Positions 1-8,043 of a stretch of 64,000 bases of DNA are shown one piece after another. The stretch comes from JADLHS01 sp039806955 (GTDB lineage: Bacteria; Verrucomicrobiota; Verrucomicrobiia; Limisphaerales; JADLHS01). The DNA lies in NCBI GenBank assembly GCA_039806955.1, contig JBDHQI010000016.1, positions 1 through 64,000 on the forward strand. The letters are read 5' to 3'. The notes beneath the pieces are model-generated. The model saw nothing but the letters and a program-made list of their open reading frames with translations, made no database searches and was not told where the DNA came from. Position 1 is the first letter of the stretch, and every line of letters starts with the position of its first letter. The translations under genes and the position numbers were made by a program.

Positions 1-126
1 TGCAGCAGCGCCACTTTGCGACGAGTGCTCAATACTTTGATCTTCACCGGAGGTCACGATGTCCCCAGTCTTTCCCAGAATGAATTCGCTTTGAGATTGA
101 AGCTGCCGCCGAAACCTTCATCATGA
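1..126 (+). CDS. 3' end of an unidentified gene (truncated by window edge)
   Basis: Frame 1 is open from the first base to a TGA at 124-126, giving about 41 residues ending in LKLPPKPSS. The stop lies 7 bases before the purC start, as expected for an upstream operon gene. I do not recognise the fragment, and an open frame of this length could arise by chance, so the call rests on position and spacing only. Confidence 0.35.
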   Translation, partial: CSSATLRRVLNTLIFTGGHDVPSLSQNEFALRLKLPPKPSS

Positions 127-133
127 CTTTTTT

Positions 134-1039
134 ATGGCAAATTCAATTCTGTTGCAGCTCGAACTTCCCGGCATCAAAAAAGTTCGGAGCGGCAAGGTTC
201 GGGAAATTTTCGATTTACACGATGCCTTTCTCTTCGTGGCCAGCGACCGCATCTCGGCCTTCGATTGCGTGATGCCGAACGGTATTCCGCACAAAGGCGA
301 AGTGCTCACGCAATTGTCGCATTTCTGGTTCGATCAAACGGAAAACCTCGTGCCGAACCATCGCCTGGTCAAAGCGGGTGAATCGTTCCACGTGCCCGCG
401 CTGGCGCACCTCCCCGCCGAAACTAAAACCGCGCTCGCCCGACGCGCCATGATCGTCAAGAAAGCTCAACCGTTGGCAGTCGAATGCATCGTGCGCGGTT
501 ATCTGGCCGGCTCCGGTTGGAAGGAATATAAAAAATCCCAGACCGTTTGCGGCCTGGCGTTGCCGGCGGGTTTGCAGGAATCCGCCGAATTACCGGAACC
601 CATTTTCACACCCTCAACCAAGGCCGATACCGGTCACGACGAAAACATTTCGTTCGCCGCTGCGGAAAATATTTTGGGTGCCGACCAGGCCCGGCAAGTC
701 CGCGATTTGAGCCTGAAGCTTTATCGGTTCGCCCGCGACTACGCCCGCCAACGCGGCATCATCATCGCCGACACCAAATTCGAATTCGGCGTGTTCGACG
801 GTCAGCTCATTCTGATTGATGAAGTATTGACGCCGGATTCCTCGCGGTTCTGGCCGGCCTCCGAATACGCTCCCGGCAAGAGCCAGCCCAGTTTCGATAA
901 ACAGTTCGTGCGCGATTACCTGGAAACGTTGTCGTGGAACAAAACTCCGCCCGCGCCCGCTTTGCCGGACGACGTAGTGGTTAAAACTGAAGCCAAGTAT
1001 TTAGAAGCTTACGAACGGTTGACGGGACAAAAATTGTAA
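134..1039 (+). CDS. purC: Phosphoribosylaminoimidazole-succinocarboxamide synthase (SAICAR synthase)
   Basis: Cytosolic purine-pathway enzyme joining CAIR and aspartate with ATP to make SAICAR. At 301 aa it is the longer bacterial/eukaryotic-type length. Visible family motifs are the N-terminal GKVREIF ATP loop, SDRISAFD, the ECIVRGYLAGSGW block near residue 120, FTPSTKAD with GHDENIS, and the C-terminal DTKFEFG followed by DEVLTPDSSRFW. The ATG at 134 gives a complete N-terminus. No strong Shine-Dalgarno is seen, but the gene sits 7 bases after a putative upstream frame. purF is elsewhere in the window at 42806, so the pathway genes are dispersed. Identification is firm. Confidence 0.97.
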   Translation: MANSILLQLELPGIKKVRSGKVREIFDLHDAFLFVASDRISAFDCVMPNGIPHKGEVLTQLSHFWFDQTENLVPNHRLVKAGESFHVPALAHLPAETKTALARRAMIVKKAQPLAVECIVRGYLAGSGWKEYKKSQTVCGLALPAGLQESAELPEPIFTPSTKADTGHDENISFAAAENILGADQARQVRDLSLKLYRFARDYARQRGIIIADTKFEFGVFDGQLILIDEVLTPDSSRFWPASEYAPGKSQPSFDKQFVRDYLETLSWNKTPPAPALPDDVVVKTEAKYLEAYERLTGQKL

Positions 1040-1080
1040 GCGCCCGGCGGCGGAGCAAACGGTTGCGTCCACTGGTGCGG

Positions 1081-2373
1081 CTAACGTCGCCAGCGCGATT
1101 GTTGCGCCAGCGGTGTGACCGGATCCATGACCAGCCAGCAAATCAATCCGCCGCTGTACATGACCGCCGCCACGTAAAAAACCAGACTCCAATTCCCCGT
1201 CCACTGCACCAGGTAACCGGACGCGAGCGACGAAAGGAAACCGCCGAAATTGCCCATCATGTTCATGGTGCCCGACAACGTGGCCACCGCCTTGCCGCCG
1301 ACATCCATGCAGGCCGTCCACGCGCCCGGCATTTGGGCGTCATTGCAAAACGCGACCAGCGCGATGGCGGTCACGGCCAGATACGGTTGCGTCAATTGCG
1401 CGGCGGCCACCAACAACAGCACCGCTCCGGCGGAAGCCGCGGCGCCGATGTAACGGCGCGCGTGGCCGACGTTCCCCAGCCATTGCCCCAGTTGCGGCGA
1501 AAACCAACCCACGAACAGCGAACCGAACGCGCCCACCAACAGCGGAGTGCCCGCCAGCAGCGCGCTTTGTTTCATATCGAAACCGTGCTGCTGCAACAGG
1601 TAAGTGGGAAACCAGGTGATGAAGAAATAGAAGCAATAGCTGCAGGCAAAGTATTGACCGCACAAACACCAGACCGTGCGCGAGGTAAACAACGTCCGCC
1701 ACGGAATTTTGAAGCGAACGTCGGGTGCGTCCGCCAGCGGCAACCGCGCGGCTTCGGCGGCGTTCACGGCGGGATGCGTCCGCGGGTCATCGCGATACCA
1801 CCAGAAGAAAATCACCGCCCAGACGACACCGAGCAGACCGAACAGAAAAAAGGCCATGCGCCAGGACACGAACATCAGCGTCCCGGCCACCAACAGCGGC
1901 GTGAACGCGCCGCCGATGCGGGCGCTCATCCACATGATGCCTTGGGCGCGGGAGCGTTCGGAAGTGGGCAGCCAACGATTGAAGGCCTTGGTCAGATTGG
2001 GAAAACAACCCGCCTCACCCGCGCCAAAAAGAAAACGCACCACGAGGAGCGACCAGAGATGGCGCATCCAACCGGTGGCCGCCGTGAAAAATGACCACCA
2101 CAACACGATGCGCAGCAGAATGCGGCGCGGACCGATCCGGTCGCCCAGGTAGCCGGTGGGAATTTCAAACAACGCGTACGCCAGCGTGAACGCCGCGAAC
2201 ACCCAACCCATTTGCTCCGCGTCCAAATGCAGGTCGGCAGCCATCAACGGCGCCGCCTGCGCAATGCAAATCCGATCAATGTATTGAATGATGGCCAGCG
2301 ACACCGCAAAGCCCACAACCCAATAACGCGCCCGGGTCGGAGCGGCGGCTGATTTGGAAACGGGCCCGGTCAT
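1081..2373 (-). CDS. MFS transporter, anion:cation symporter (ACS)-like
   Basis: A 430-aa inner-membrane protein with about 12 hydrophobic segments. It has the MFS signature GDRIGPRR between TM2 and TM3, preceded by YALFEIPTGYL, plus an early YIDR motif typical of the anion:cation symporter family (hexuronate, galactonate or phthalate-type carriers). The substrate cannot be read from sequence. It runs convergently with purC, with stops about 40 bases apart. Several long open frames on the opposite strand are shadows of its GC-rich codons. Confidence 0.93.
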   Translation of the reverse strand: MTGPVSKSAAAPTRARYWVVGFAVSLAIIQYIDRICIAQAAPLMAADLHLDAEQMGWVFAAFTLAYALFEIPTGYLGDRIGPRRILLRIVLWWSFFTAATGWMRHLWSLLVVRFLFGAGEAGCFPNLTKAFNRWLPTSERSRAQGIMWMSARIGGAFTPLLVAGTLMFVSWRMAFFLFGLLGVVWAVIFFWWYRDDPRTHPAVNAAEAARLPLADAPDVRFKIPWRTLFTSRTVWCLCGQYFACSYCFYFFITWFPTYLLQQHGFDMKQSALLAGTPLLVGAFGSLFVGWFSPQLGQWLGNVGHARRYIGAAASAGAVLLLVAAAQLTQPYLAVTAIALVAFCNDAQMPGAWTACMDVGGKAVATLSGTMNMMGNFGGFLSSLASGYLVQWTGNWSLVFYVAAVMYSGGLICWLVMDPVTPLAQQSRWRR

Positions 2374-2418
2374 GGACGCTTGAAGTAACCGAGCGCACGG
2401 CTCACGGCGAGCCTAAAA

Positions 2419-2492
2419 ATGTGGCCGTGTTCGTGAGAACGCGGCTAACCTCTTTTCCAAATCAGCCGCGTTCTCACGAACGCAGCCACATT
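2419..2492. repeat. Palindromic intergenic repeat, copy 1
   Basis: Two arms of about 30 bases (2419-2448 and 2462-2492) are near-perfect inverted complements around a 13-base loop. The core reads TTCGTGAGAACGCGGCT. A related palindrome lies at 48884-48950. It is a dispersed REP-like hairpin element, and here it sits beyond the end of the tail-repeat array. Confidence 0.8.
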
Positions 2493-2501
2493 ATAAGGAA
2501 C

Positions 2502-2600
2502 AAATCATCCCCGCCAGTTCCTGCAAGGTACGCCAGTTTTCAAGACGTTCCTGTTTGGCTTTGAGCTGCGGCTCACTCAGATTGCCGTCTTTCGTTACAT
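2502..2600 (-). repeat. Gene-tail repeat R1 (3' end of a putative 2-oxoacid:ferredoxin oxidoreductase)
   Basis: Read on the minus strand, this encodes the end of a recurring C-terminal sequence (KAKQERLENWRTLQELAG). It matches R2-R5, but the original stop is lost and the frame runs on a few codons (ending MICSL). It lies directly after the stop of HNH gene 1. I associate the tail with the TPP-domain end of pyruvate:ferredoxin oxidoreductase-type enzymes, from memory of the family and not from a search. It is a non-functional fragment. Confidence 0.78.
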
Positions 2601-2993
2601 CCATAATCCCAGCCGGAGCAGTCTCTGCCTTATTCTCAATCGTTCGCCGGAGTTCATTTCCAGCAACCACGCCGTTACGCGTCCAGCCGGTGTTTTTCCG
2701 ACAATGCTTCCCTCGACAGTTGTGAAATGGTCGGCCCATCGGTCGTGACGCGGATGAAAAAGCTCCGTGACTTTGCCAGTGTCAGGGTCAACGCCGCTGA
2801 GATTCGTGCCTTTGTGAAGATTACATTCCGGGCAAGCGAGAGCCAGATTGTCTGGATTGTCCGAACCGCGGTGCTGGCGGGGGACAATGTGTTCAACGTG
2901 AAAGCGTAGGTCGGAGAAGTCCTGCGGGAGGCGACAATACTCGCATCGGTTTCCGGCACGTTGACGAACCAACTGAACGGTCGTCGCGTCCAT
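2595..2993 (-). CDS. HNH endonuclease, cassette copy 1
   Basis: A 132-aa free-standing HNH nuclease. The N-terminal RQRAGNRCEYCRLPQ supplies the first CxxC zinc pair, HVEHIVPRQHGG-like residues form the HNH His core, and LALACPECNLHKGTNL gives the second CxxC and the distal His. The C-terminal RHDRWADHF and AWLLEMN blocks are typical of this small bacterial HNH family. Its ATG overlaps the stop of the upstream small gene (TGATG), so the two are translationally coupled. A paralogous pair lies at 6062-6732. Host role (defence, homing or cassette spread) is unknown. Confidence 0.9.
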   Translation of the reverse strand: MDATTVQLVRQRAGNRCEYCRLPQDFSDLRFHVEHIVPRQHRGSDNPDNLALACPECNLHKGTNLSGVDPDTGKVTELFHPRHDRWADHFTTVEGSIVGKTPAGRVTAWLLEMNSGERLRIRQRLLRLGLWM

Positions 2994-3256
2994 CAGGCGG
3001 CTTTGGCGAGAACGGCGTGAGCTTCAGTTTTGAGAACTCCGAGCAGCGTGTTGACGCGGACAAGCGATTCCAATTCTTCCCGTTCGGCTGCGGTGAGTTG
3101 CCCTTCGGTGTTTTTCCCAGCCAATAGGTCGTAACGGGCCTGCGTTTCTTCATCAGCAGTGAGATTGACGAGCGCGCGCGCGAGTTCCGGCGTCAGATTG
3201 CGCGTCATCGGCCGTAGTAGTTTTTCCGCTGCGGCCATATCACCGTTCGTTTTCAT
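2993..3256 (-). CDS. Small HNH-partner protein, copy 1
   Basis: An 87-aa, Glu/Leu-rich, probably all-helical protein. It shares with the paralogue at 6463-6732 the pattern LL-P-x-x-R-x-L-x-P near the start, then EG-L-T-x-x-E-x-E, and a terminal hydrophobic helix (NTLLGVLKTEA here, GNLIAILKAKA there). I chose the ATG at 3256 because it gives the same length as the paralogue. Longer open frames upstream run into tail repeat R2. An antitoxin-like or chaperone-like role for the coupled nuclease is an inference from the gene pair alone. Confidence 0.75.
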   Translation of the reverse strand: MKTNGDMAAAEKLLRPMTRNLTPELARALVNLTADEETQARYDLLAGKNTEGQLTAAEREELESLVRVNTLLGVLKTEAHAVLAKAA

Positions 3257-3296
3257 GTGAGGAAGTTTAGCACACGGCCAAATCGTTTTCCAGACT

Positions 3297-3610
3297 TCAA
3301 ATAATCCCCGCCAACTCCTGCAAGGTGCGCCAGTTTTCGAGGCGTTCCTGTTTGGCTTTGTGCAGCGTCTCGCTTGGGTTGCCGTCCTTGTCGAAGTGTT
3401 TGGCGAAGCGACCTTCCGTGCGCGCGAAGCGGATGAAATCATAGACTTCGTTCGTCTTCGGTTCGATGAAGAAATCCTGTTTCTCGGACGGGTTGCCCTG
3501 GAGGCTGAGGCGTTGCGCAATCTTCTCGCCTTTGCGCGGATCATAGATGAGCACCGGGAACGTGCGCGTGTCCACGGCGAGTTGGCCTGTGACTTCCGGA
3601 GCTTCATTAT
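3297..3610 (-). repeat. Gene-tail repeat R2 (longest copy)
   Basis: This minus-strand fragment encodes about 103 residues of the recurring tail. It starts near NEAPEVTGQLAV, passes through TFPVLIYDPRKGEKI and DFIRFARTEGRFAKHFD, and ends LQELAGII with stop TGA at 3297-3299. Upstream of about 3610 the coding similarity ends abruptly. The 199-residue open frame covering it is a chimera of this tail with unrelated sequence. It is the longest of five copies that share a common 3' boundary but have different 5' boundaries. Confidence 0.82.
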
Positions 3611-4042
3611 TGCCGCTAATGTGATGAAACGGGGGTGATTCTACTTGGCGGTGGCCGGTTGATTCCGTGATATGCTTGAGAAGCAGTAGCGTTGAAATCC
3701 TGCAAGTCTCAGTTCTTGGGCTTGCTTCTTTTCGCGCGTCAAACCTCTCGGGTCGCCATGAACATAGCGCGGTCAGCTTGTGCGTCGGGCACAGGGTCGC
3801 CACGAAAGACAGCAATCCTCCGCTGCCTCCGAAGACCACAGTCTCGTCCGGTCGGCAGGATGCGCCATCGGACAAACATTCAACCAGCTTTCCCAATCGG
3901 AGCGCGATTCTGTTCGCCCTGCTACGCTGGCAGGTATTGGGCTGTCGTTACCCGCATTTTGTTGAGCACGTCTCCGCTCCAAATCCGCCCGATGCGACAG
4001 CGGCGCAGATTCGCCACGAACCCAATTAACGAGACTCAAACC
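3611..4042. other. Intergenic stretch upstream of the secreted-protein gene
   Basis: About 430 bases between tail R2 and the ATG at 4043. Open frames on both strands lack recognisable protein content. It presumably carries the promoter of the downstream gene, but I could not pick a convincing -35/-10 pair. Confidence 0.4.
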
Positions 4043-5947
4043 ATGAAAACAGAACTCATCCTATTCGCCCTCACCATCGCCACGCCCGCTTTGACGAGCG
4101 CCGATGTGATCATCTGGACCAACACCAACAATGGCAACTGGAACGCGGCGGCGAACTGGTCCCCCAATCAAGTGCCCGCCACGAATGACATCGCCATTAT
4201 CACCAACGCCGGGAGCTATACCGTTACGCTCAACACTTATGTCACGATTTCAGGGCTCGTGCTCGGCGGCAACAGCGGCACGCAAACCTTGAGCACGGCG
4301 GAACAGGTGCTCACCCTCGATGGCAGCGGCAACGTCGGCGCCCGCGGCGTGTTCAAGCTCTCCCTCGGTTCGCTTTCCGGCAGCAGCCAATTGCGCGTGG
4401 CCGGCGCGTTCGCCTGGGACGGCGGCGTGATTGATACCAACGCGGCTGTGAGTGTCGTGAGCGGCGGACAAATGCTCATCGGTCCGGGAGCGAATCACGC
4501 GCGAGTCCTTCATGGCGCCATTACCAATGCCGGCACGATTACCTGGAGATCGTCTGGTTGGATCTTCGTGGCAGGCGTGCTGCACAATCTGGACAGTGGC
4601 CTGTTCGACGCGCAATGGGCGGCGCCGATCGTCGGGCTCCCCGGCACTCCGCGCTTCGTAAACGACGGCGTGTTTCGCAAGTCGGGGGGCGCAGGCACGC
4701 TCGACTGCTCGGTGCCCTTTATCAACAACGGGACCGTGGATACGCAAGTGGGAAAGCTCACGCTGCCCGACGGCTCCGTCTTCAATGCCGGCGGTCTATT
4801 CATCGGCGCGGGCGAAACCGTTCTGAACAACGGCACGAACACGATCAACGGTGACATCCATTGTGAGAACCTGTCGTTGCAATACAGCGCCACGCTGGTC
4901 GGCACTGGCAGCTTCAGCGGTACGCTCGCGTGGGGTGGTGGCTATATTGGCCCCGGCGCGGCCCTCACCGTCGCAACCAATGGCGAACTGCGCCTCGGCG
5001 GAGGCACTTACGTGAAGTTCCTTTACGGCAACCTGACGAACGCTGGCACGATCATCTACCAGCCCGCAGGTTCCCTGGCCATCGGCGGAGCGCTGCACAA
5101 CCTGGGATTATTCGACGCACAAATCAATGGGCGACTCTTCAGGCTGGGCAGCAGCGCGGTCTTCATCAACGACGGCACATTCCAAAGATCGCTCGTGGCT
5201 GGGAGCACGGCTTGCGAACTGCCCTTCGTCAACCGCGGCACGATCAAAGTCCCGCTCGGCACACTCAACTTCGAGGGCAGTTACTCCAATCCGATTGGAA
5301 CGATTGAGGTTTGCGGCGGGACGTTTCGCACGCTTCAACCCTTGGATTTCTCAGGGGGACTCTTGACCGGTTGGGGCACGGTGAGTGCCGACGTGACCAA
5401 TGCCGCCTGCATTCGACCCGCGTGCTCGAATGGTCTGTTGACCATCACCGGACGGTTTGAGCAATTGCTCGGGGGCCGGCTGGAATTTGACCTCGCTGGC
5501 AACACGCCCGGCATAGACCAAAGCCGCTTGAACATTACCGGTGCCGCCACGTTACGCGGCACAATCGGCGTGCGCTGGGGCGAAGGATACTTGCCGTCGC
5601 CCGGCACAAACTTTTCGGTGGTGAGCTTCGCCTCGCGCCAGGGCGAGTTCTGCTGCTTCGACAATTTCATTTTGCTCGGCCAGGAACGCCGCCTGACACC
5701 GGTTTACAGCGCCACCACTCTCACCCTCGCTACGATCGCCGCACTCGAGCCGACGACGGTCCCATTGCGCGTGACGGTGGACGGCGACGCGCTGGTCTGC
5801 TGGCCGGTGGAATTCCCCGGCTACGAACTCTACTGGTCCACGAACCTCAGCCAGACCAACTGGACACGGCTCCCCGGCACAACGAATCGCTGGATCGAAT
5901 CCGCGCCGCTCGCGCGCGAGAAATTCTTCCGGCTTAAAGCCCCTTAG
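4043..5947 (+). CDS. Large secreted beta-repeat protein
   Basis: 634 aa starting at the ATG at 4043, which gives a clean signal peptide (MKTELILFALTIATPALTSA); the longer upstream frame lacks one. The mature start contains GNWNAAANWSPNQVPATND, a motif common at the start of verrucomicrobial and planctomycete exported autotransporter-like proteins. Repeated units of the type 'G-x-L/I-x-N-x-G-T-I' and 'F-x-N-D-G-x-F-x-R/K' across residues 60-480 indicate a right-handed beta-helix. The C-terminus has a short Fn3-like segment (YELYWSTNLSQTNWTRLPG). Its stop overlaps tail repeat R3 by three bases, so the gene was joined precisely to that repeat. Surface or extracellular location; function unknown. 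Confidence 0.85.
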   Translation: MKTELILFALTIATPALTSADVIIWTNTNNGNWNAAANWSPNQVPATNDIAIITNAGSYTVTLNTYVTISGLVLGGNSGTQTLSTAEQVLTLDGSGNVGARGVFKLSLGSLSGSSQLRVAGAFAWDGGVIDTNAAVSVVSGGQMLIGPGANHARVLHGAITNAGTITWRSSGWIFVAGVLHNLDSGLFDAQWAAPIVGLPGTPRFVNDGVFRKSGGAGTLDCSVPFINNGTVDTQVGKLTLPDGSVFNAGGLFIGAGETVLNNGTNTINGDIHCENLSLQYSATLVGTGSFSGTLAWGGGYIGPGAALTVATNGELRLGGGTYVKFLYGNLTNAGTIIYQPAGSLAIGGALHNLGLFDAQINGRLFRLGSSAVFINDGTFQRSLVAGSTACELPFVNRGTIKVPLGTLNFEGSYSNPIGTIEVCGGTFRTLQPLDFSGGLLTGWGTVSADVTNAACIRPACSNGLLTITGRFEQLLGGRLEFDLAGNTPGIDQSRLNITGAATLRGTIGVRWGEGYLPSPGTNFSVVSFASRQGEFCCFDNFILLGQERRLTPVYSATTLTLATIAALEPTTVPLRVTVDGDALVCWPVEFPGYELYWSTNLSQTNWTRLPGTTNRWIESAPLAREKFFRLKAP

Positions 5948-6063
5948 ATTATCCCCGCCAGTTCCTGCAAGGTGCGCCAGTTTTCGAGGCGTTCCTGCTT
6001 GGCTTTGTGCAGCGTCTCGCTCGGGTTGCCGTCTTTGTCGAAGTGTTTGGCGAAACGACCTTC
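5944..6063 (-). repeat. Gene-tail repeat R3
   Basis: Encodes about 39 residues of the recurring tail (EGRFAKHFDKDGNPSET through TLQELAGII, stop TAA at 5944-5946). It begins immediately after the stop of HNH gene 2 and ends inside the stop of the convergent secreted-protein gene, so both cassette boundaries are tight. Confidence 0.8.
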
Positions 6064-6463
6064 AATCCAATTCACCCAACTCCAAGAGGATGGCTCGCAG
6101 TTCCACCCGGTCGTCTGAATTCATCTGCATTATCCACGAAGTTGTGCGACCCACCGCCGTCAATCCGACGATCCGGCGGCCAGTGAACTTGAAGTGTTCA
6201 GCCCATCGGTCGCGGCGCGGATCAAAGAGCCGGATGATTTCGTTTGTGTCGGGATCGCGGCCCGTCAGATTTGTGCCTTTGCGCAGATTGCATTGGTGAC
6301 AGGCAAGCGCAAGGTTTTCGGCGTCGTCCGTGCCGCCGTGTTTGCGCGGGTTGATGTGTTCGACGTGGAAGGGATGCGAGTTGTCGTGTTCTTGTCGAAG
6401 ACGGCAATACTCGCAGCGATTGCCGGCGCGTTGCCGCACTTGCTCGCGGAGGGCGGGCGACAT
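6062..6463 (-). CDS. HNH endonuclease, cassette copy 2
   Basis: A 133-aa HNH nuclease paralogous to the gene at 2595. It has RQRAGNRCEYCRLRQ, HPFHVEHINPRKHGG, LALACHQCNLRKGTNL and PRRDRWAEHF in the same order, so both zinc-binding CxxC pairs and the HNH histidines are intact. The start ATG overlaps the stop of the upstream partner gene (TAATG). The stop abuts tail repeat R3. The arrangement of small partner, HNH and gene-tail is the same as in copy 1, but the proteins have diverged clearly. Confidence 0.9.
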   Translation of the reverse strand: MSPALREQVRQRAGNRCEYCRLRQEHDNSHPFHVEHINPRKHGGTDDAENLALACHQCNLRKGTNLTGRDPDTNEIIRLFDPRRDRWAEHFKFTGRRIVGLTAVGRTTSWIMQMNSDDRVELRAILLELGELD

Positions 6464-6732
6464 TACGAAGTGGCGTGACGCTTCAGATACAAACGCGCTT
6501 TCGCTTTGAGGATGGCAATGAGATTCCCGGCGTGAACGTAGGTTTCATATTCGCGCTCCTCTGTCGGGGTGAGTGTGCCTTCATTGCACTTTTCAGCGAG
6601 AACCGATACGCGCTCCGCGGCGACCGGGTCGGCCTCCATTTCCGCCAGTGCCTTTGCGCTGGCAGGATTGAGCGAACGGCTGACCGGTTCAAGCAACCGA
6701 TCCAGTATGCTGACTGACTGGTCGTTCTTCAT
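6463..6732 (-). CDS. Small HNH-partner protein, copy 2
   Basis: An 89-aa helical protein paralogous to the one at 2993-3256. Shared features are an N-terminal LL-P-x-x-R-x-L block, a central ADP...ER...L segment, EGTLTPTEEREYE, and a terminal hydrophobic helix AGNLIAILKAKA. It is coupled to the downstream HNH gene and starts about 50 bases after the stop of tail R4. The family is one I know only as an HNH neighbour; function is not established. Confidence 0.75.
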   Translation of the reverse strand: MKNDQSVSILDRLLEPVSRSLNPASAKALAEMEADPVAAERVSVLAEKCNEGTLTPTEEREYETYVHAGNLIAILKAKARLYLKRHATS

Positions 6733-6780
6733 GGCTGAACTTTAGCCGACGGGCGGCGTTTCGCCAAGCGCCTGTTCGCC

Positions 6781-6966
6781 TCAAATAATCCCCGCCAGCT
6801 CCTGCAACGTGCGCCAGCTTTCGAGCCGTTCTTGTTTGGCTTTGAGCCGCGACTCGCCCGGGTTGCCGTCTTTGTCGAAGTGTTTGGCGAAGCGGCCTTC
6901 GGTGCGCGCGAAACGGATGAAGTCATAGACTTCGTTGGTCTCCGGTTCGATGAAGAAATCCTGTTT
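6781..6966 (-). repeat. Gene-tail repeat R4
   Basis: Encodes about 60 residues of the recurring tail, from KQDFFIEPETNEVYDF to LQELAGII with stop at 6781-6783. Compared with R2 most base changes fall at third codon positions, so both versions were once under protein-level selection. Its upstream edge meets the AT-rich promoter region of the divergent VapBC-type operon. Confidence 0.82.
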
Positions 6967-7008
6967 TACAGAGTCAGAATACATAACTTTATTCCTACTA
7001 ATTTTATA

Positions 7009-7037
7009 TTGACGGACTTTATTCGACAATTCATACT
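7009..7037 (+). promoter_or_regulatory. Candidate sigma70-type promoter for the toxin-antitoxin operon
   Basis: TTGACG at 7009-7014, a 17-base spacer, and CATACT at 7032-7037 in a locally AT-rich stretch. The -10 ends only 7 bases before the first ATG (7045), so the message would be nearly leaderless or would use the second ATG at 7051. Assigned by eye. Confidence 0.4.
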
Positions 7038-7044
7038 ACTTAAA

Positions 7045-7320
7045 ATGAATATGACTGAAAAAGCCGAAACTGCCCGGTTCACGACCAAGGGGCAGGTGGT
7101 CATCCCTCTTCGCTTGCGAAAACAATTTGAAATCGAAGACGGGACGAAGGTTGTGGTGCAGGCGACACCGGAAGGAATTCTCCTCAAACCCGTGACCGCC
7201 GCGCTCATCAAGCGCGGGCGTGGCATCCTCAAGCGCAAGACGAACGACAAGTCGCTAGCCGAAGAATGGGCCGAGCACAAGAAGCAGGAACGGGAACTGG
7301 AGGAGCGCCATGCCCGCTAA
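7045..7320 (+). CDS. AbrB/MazE (SpoVT-AbrB)-type antitoxin
   Basis: 91 aa with the swapped-hairpin AbrB DNA-binding domain at the N-terminus: ARFTTKGQVVIPLRLRKQF, then VVVQATPEGILLKPV. The charged C-terminal tail (AEEWAEHKKQERELEE) is the usual toxin-binding part. The 3' end overlaps the downstream PIN gene by 11 bases, the normal antitoxin-toxin order. Such antitoxins neutralise the toxin and repress their own promoter. Starts at ATG 7045 or 7051; the longer open frame upstream reads back through tail R4 and is not real. Confidence 0.88.
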   Translation: MNMTEKAETARFTTKGQVVIPLRLRKQFEIEDGTKVVVQATPEGILLKPVTAALIKRGRGILKRKTNDKSLAEEWAEHKKQERELEERHAR

Positions 7321-7711
7321 GGTGCTCGACAGCTTCGCGCTCATTGCCTACTTTCGCGACGAGCCGGGCGCAGAAGCGATGGAAACCCTGCTCGTCACTG
7401 CAGGGAAGAAGGACAGCCCGCTCCACATGGCCGACGTAAATTACGCCGAGGTCAAATACTCCATTGTGAAGAAGGACGGCGCGGAGGCGTGGGCGGAAGC
7501 CGCGAAGGTTCTCCAGGGTCTGCCAATTGATTTCCATTCCACAGACCGCGCGCTGGCTGACACCGCCGCCGATTTCAAAGCACGATTCAAGATCAGTCTG
7601 GCCGATGCCTTCGCCGCTGCGCTGGCGAAAGAAAAGAAAGCGGAGCTCGTCACGGGCGATCCAGAATTCAGACCACTGGAAAAGGAAATCAAAATCAACT
7701 GGCTGAAATGA
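7310..7711 (+). CDS. PIN-domain ribonuclease toxin (VapC-type)
   Basis: 133 aa. The PIN acidic residues are in place: Asp7 in VLDSFALIAYF, Glu47 in NYAEV, Asp99 in SLADAFAAALA and Asp117 in TGDPEF. This Mg-dependent RNase family usually cleaves tRNA or other structured RNA when released from the antitoxin. Coupled to the AbrB-type gene by an 11-base overlap. The cassette lies between tail repeats R4 and R5. Confidence 0.9.
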   Translation: MPAKVLDSFALIAYFRDEPGAEAMETLLVTAGKKDSPLHMADVNYAEVKYSIVKKDGAEAWAEAAKVLQGLPIDFHSTDRALADTAADFKARFKISLADAFAAALAKEKKAELVTGDPEFRPLEKEIKINWLK

Positions 7712-7833
7712 GCGCACCGACAACGCCCTCCAATTACGAGATTGTCACGATGGTTGCGGAATACCCTCCTGCCGAAAAGCAGCATATCGCTGCAGTCTTC
7801 AATCAATCCTGCGCAAAACTTGGCTATGGCTGA
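7708..7833 (+). CDS. Possible 41-aa ORF coupled to the toxin gene
   Basis: An ATG overlaps the toxin stop (ATGA) and opens a 41-codon frame (MSAPTTPSNYEIVTMVAEYP...). The coupling is what makes it worth listing. Codon content is unremarkable and I recognise no family, so it may be fortuitous. Confidence 0.28.
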   Translation: MSAPTTPSNYEIVTMVAEYPPAEKQHIAAVFNQSCAKLGYG

Positions 7834-7877
7834 CTTTTCTTGAGGAGCAAACTGCTTAACGATCCGTCCAATAATCT

Positions 7878-8039
7878 ATGCGAAATGTATTAACTTTCAC
7901 TGCGATTATGGCCTTATCTGTGATTCGTGGATCCTCGGCTGCATTGCCGAGCGACCCGCGTACGATTCCGGCGCTGATCCTTCATAAAAAAGCGCTTGGC
8001 TCAGGGTGTTTCCTCCAACTGAGTAACTCAGTCTCTTGA
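7878..8039 (+). pseudogene. Truncated N-terminus of a secreted protein (possibly trypsin-like protease)
   Basis: ATG at 7878 followed by a signal-peptide-like stretch (MRNVLTFTAIMALSVIRGSSA), then IPALILHKKALGSGCFLQLS and stop after 53 codons. The GSGCFLQLSNSV segment resembles the start of trypsin-like peptidase domains, where S/G-x-x-LVTAxHV would follow. Here the frame is lost a few bases before tail repeat R5 at 8044. I read it as a gene cut off by the junction; the family assignment is tentative. Confidence 0.45.
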
Positions 8040-8043
8040 TCAC

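Noticed and set aside
1063..2094. Long plus-strand open frame (343 codons)
   Set aside because: It lies antisense to the clear MFS gene, is rich in Arg/Gln/His from GC-rich codons, and has no recognisable domain.
3297..3896. 199-aa minus-strand ORF as a real protein
   Set aside because: Only its last ~103 residues are gene-like (tail repeat R2); the first part is unrelated sequence antisense to the leader of another gene, so it is a chimera of a duplicated tail.
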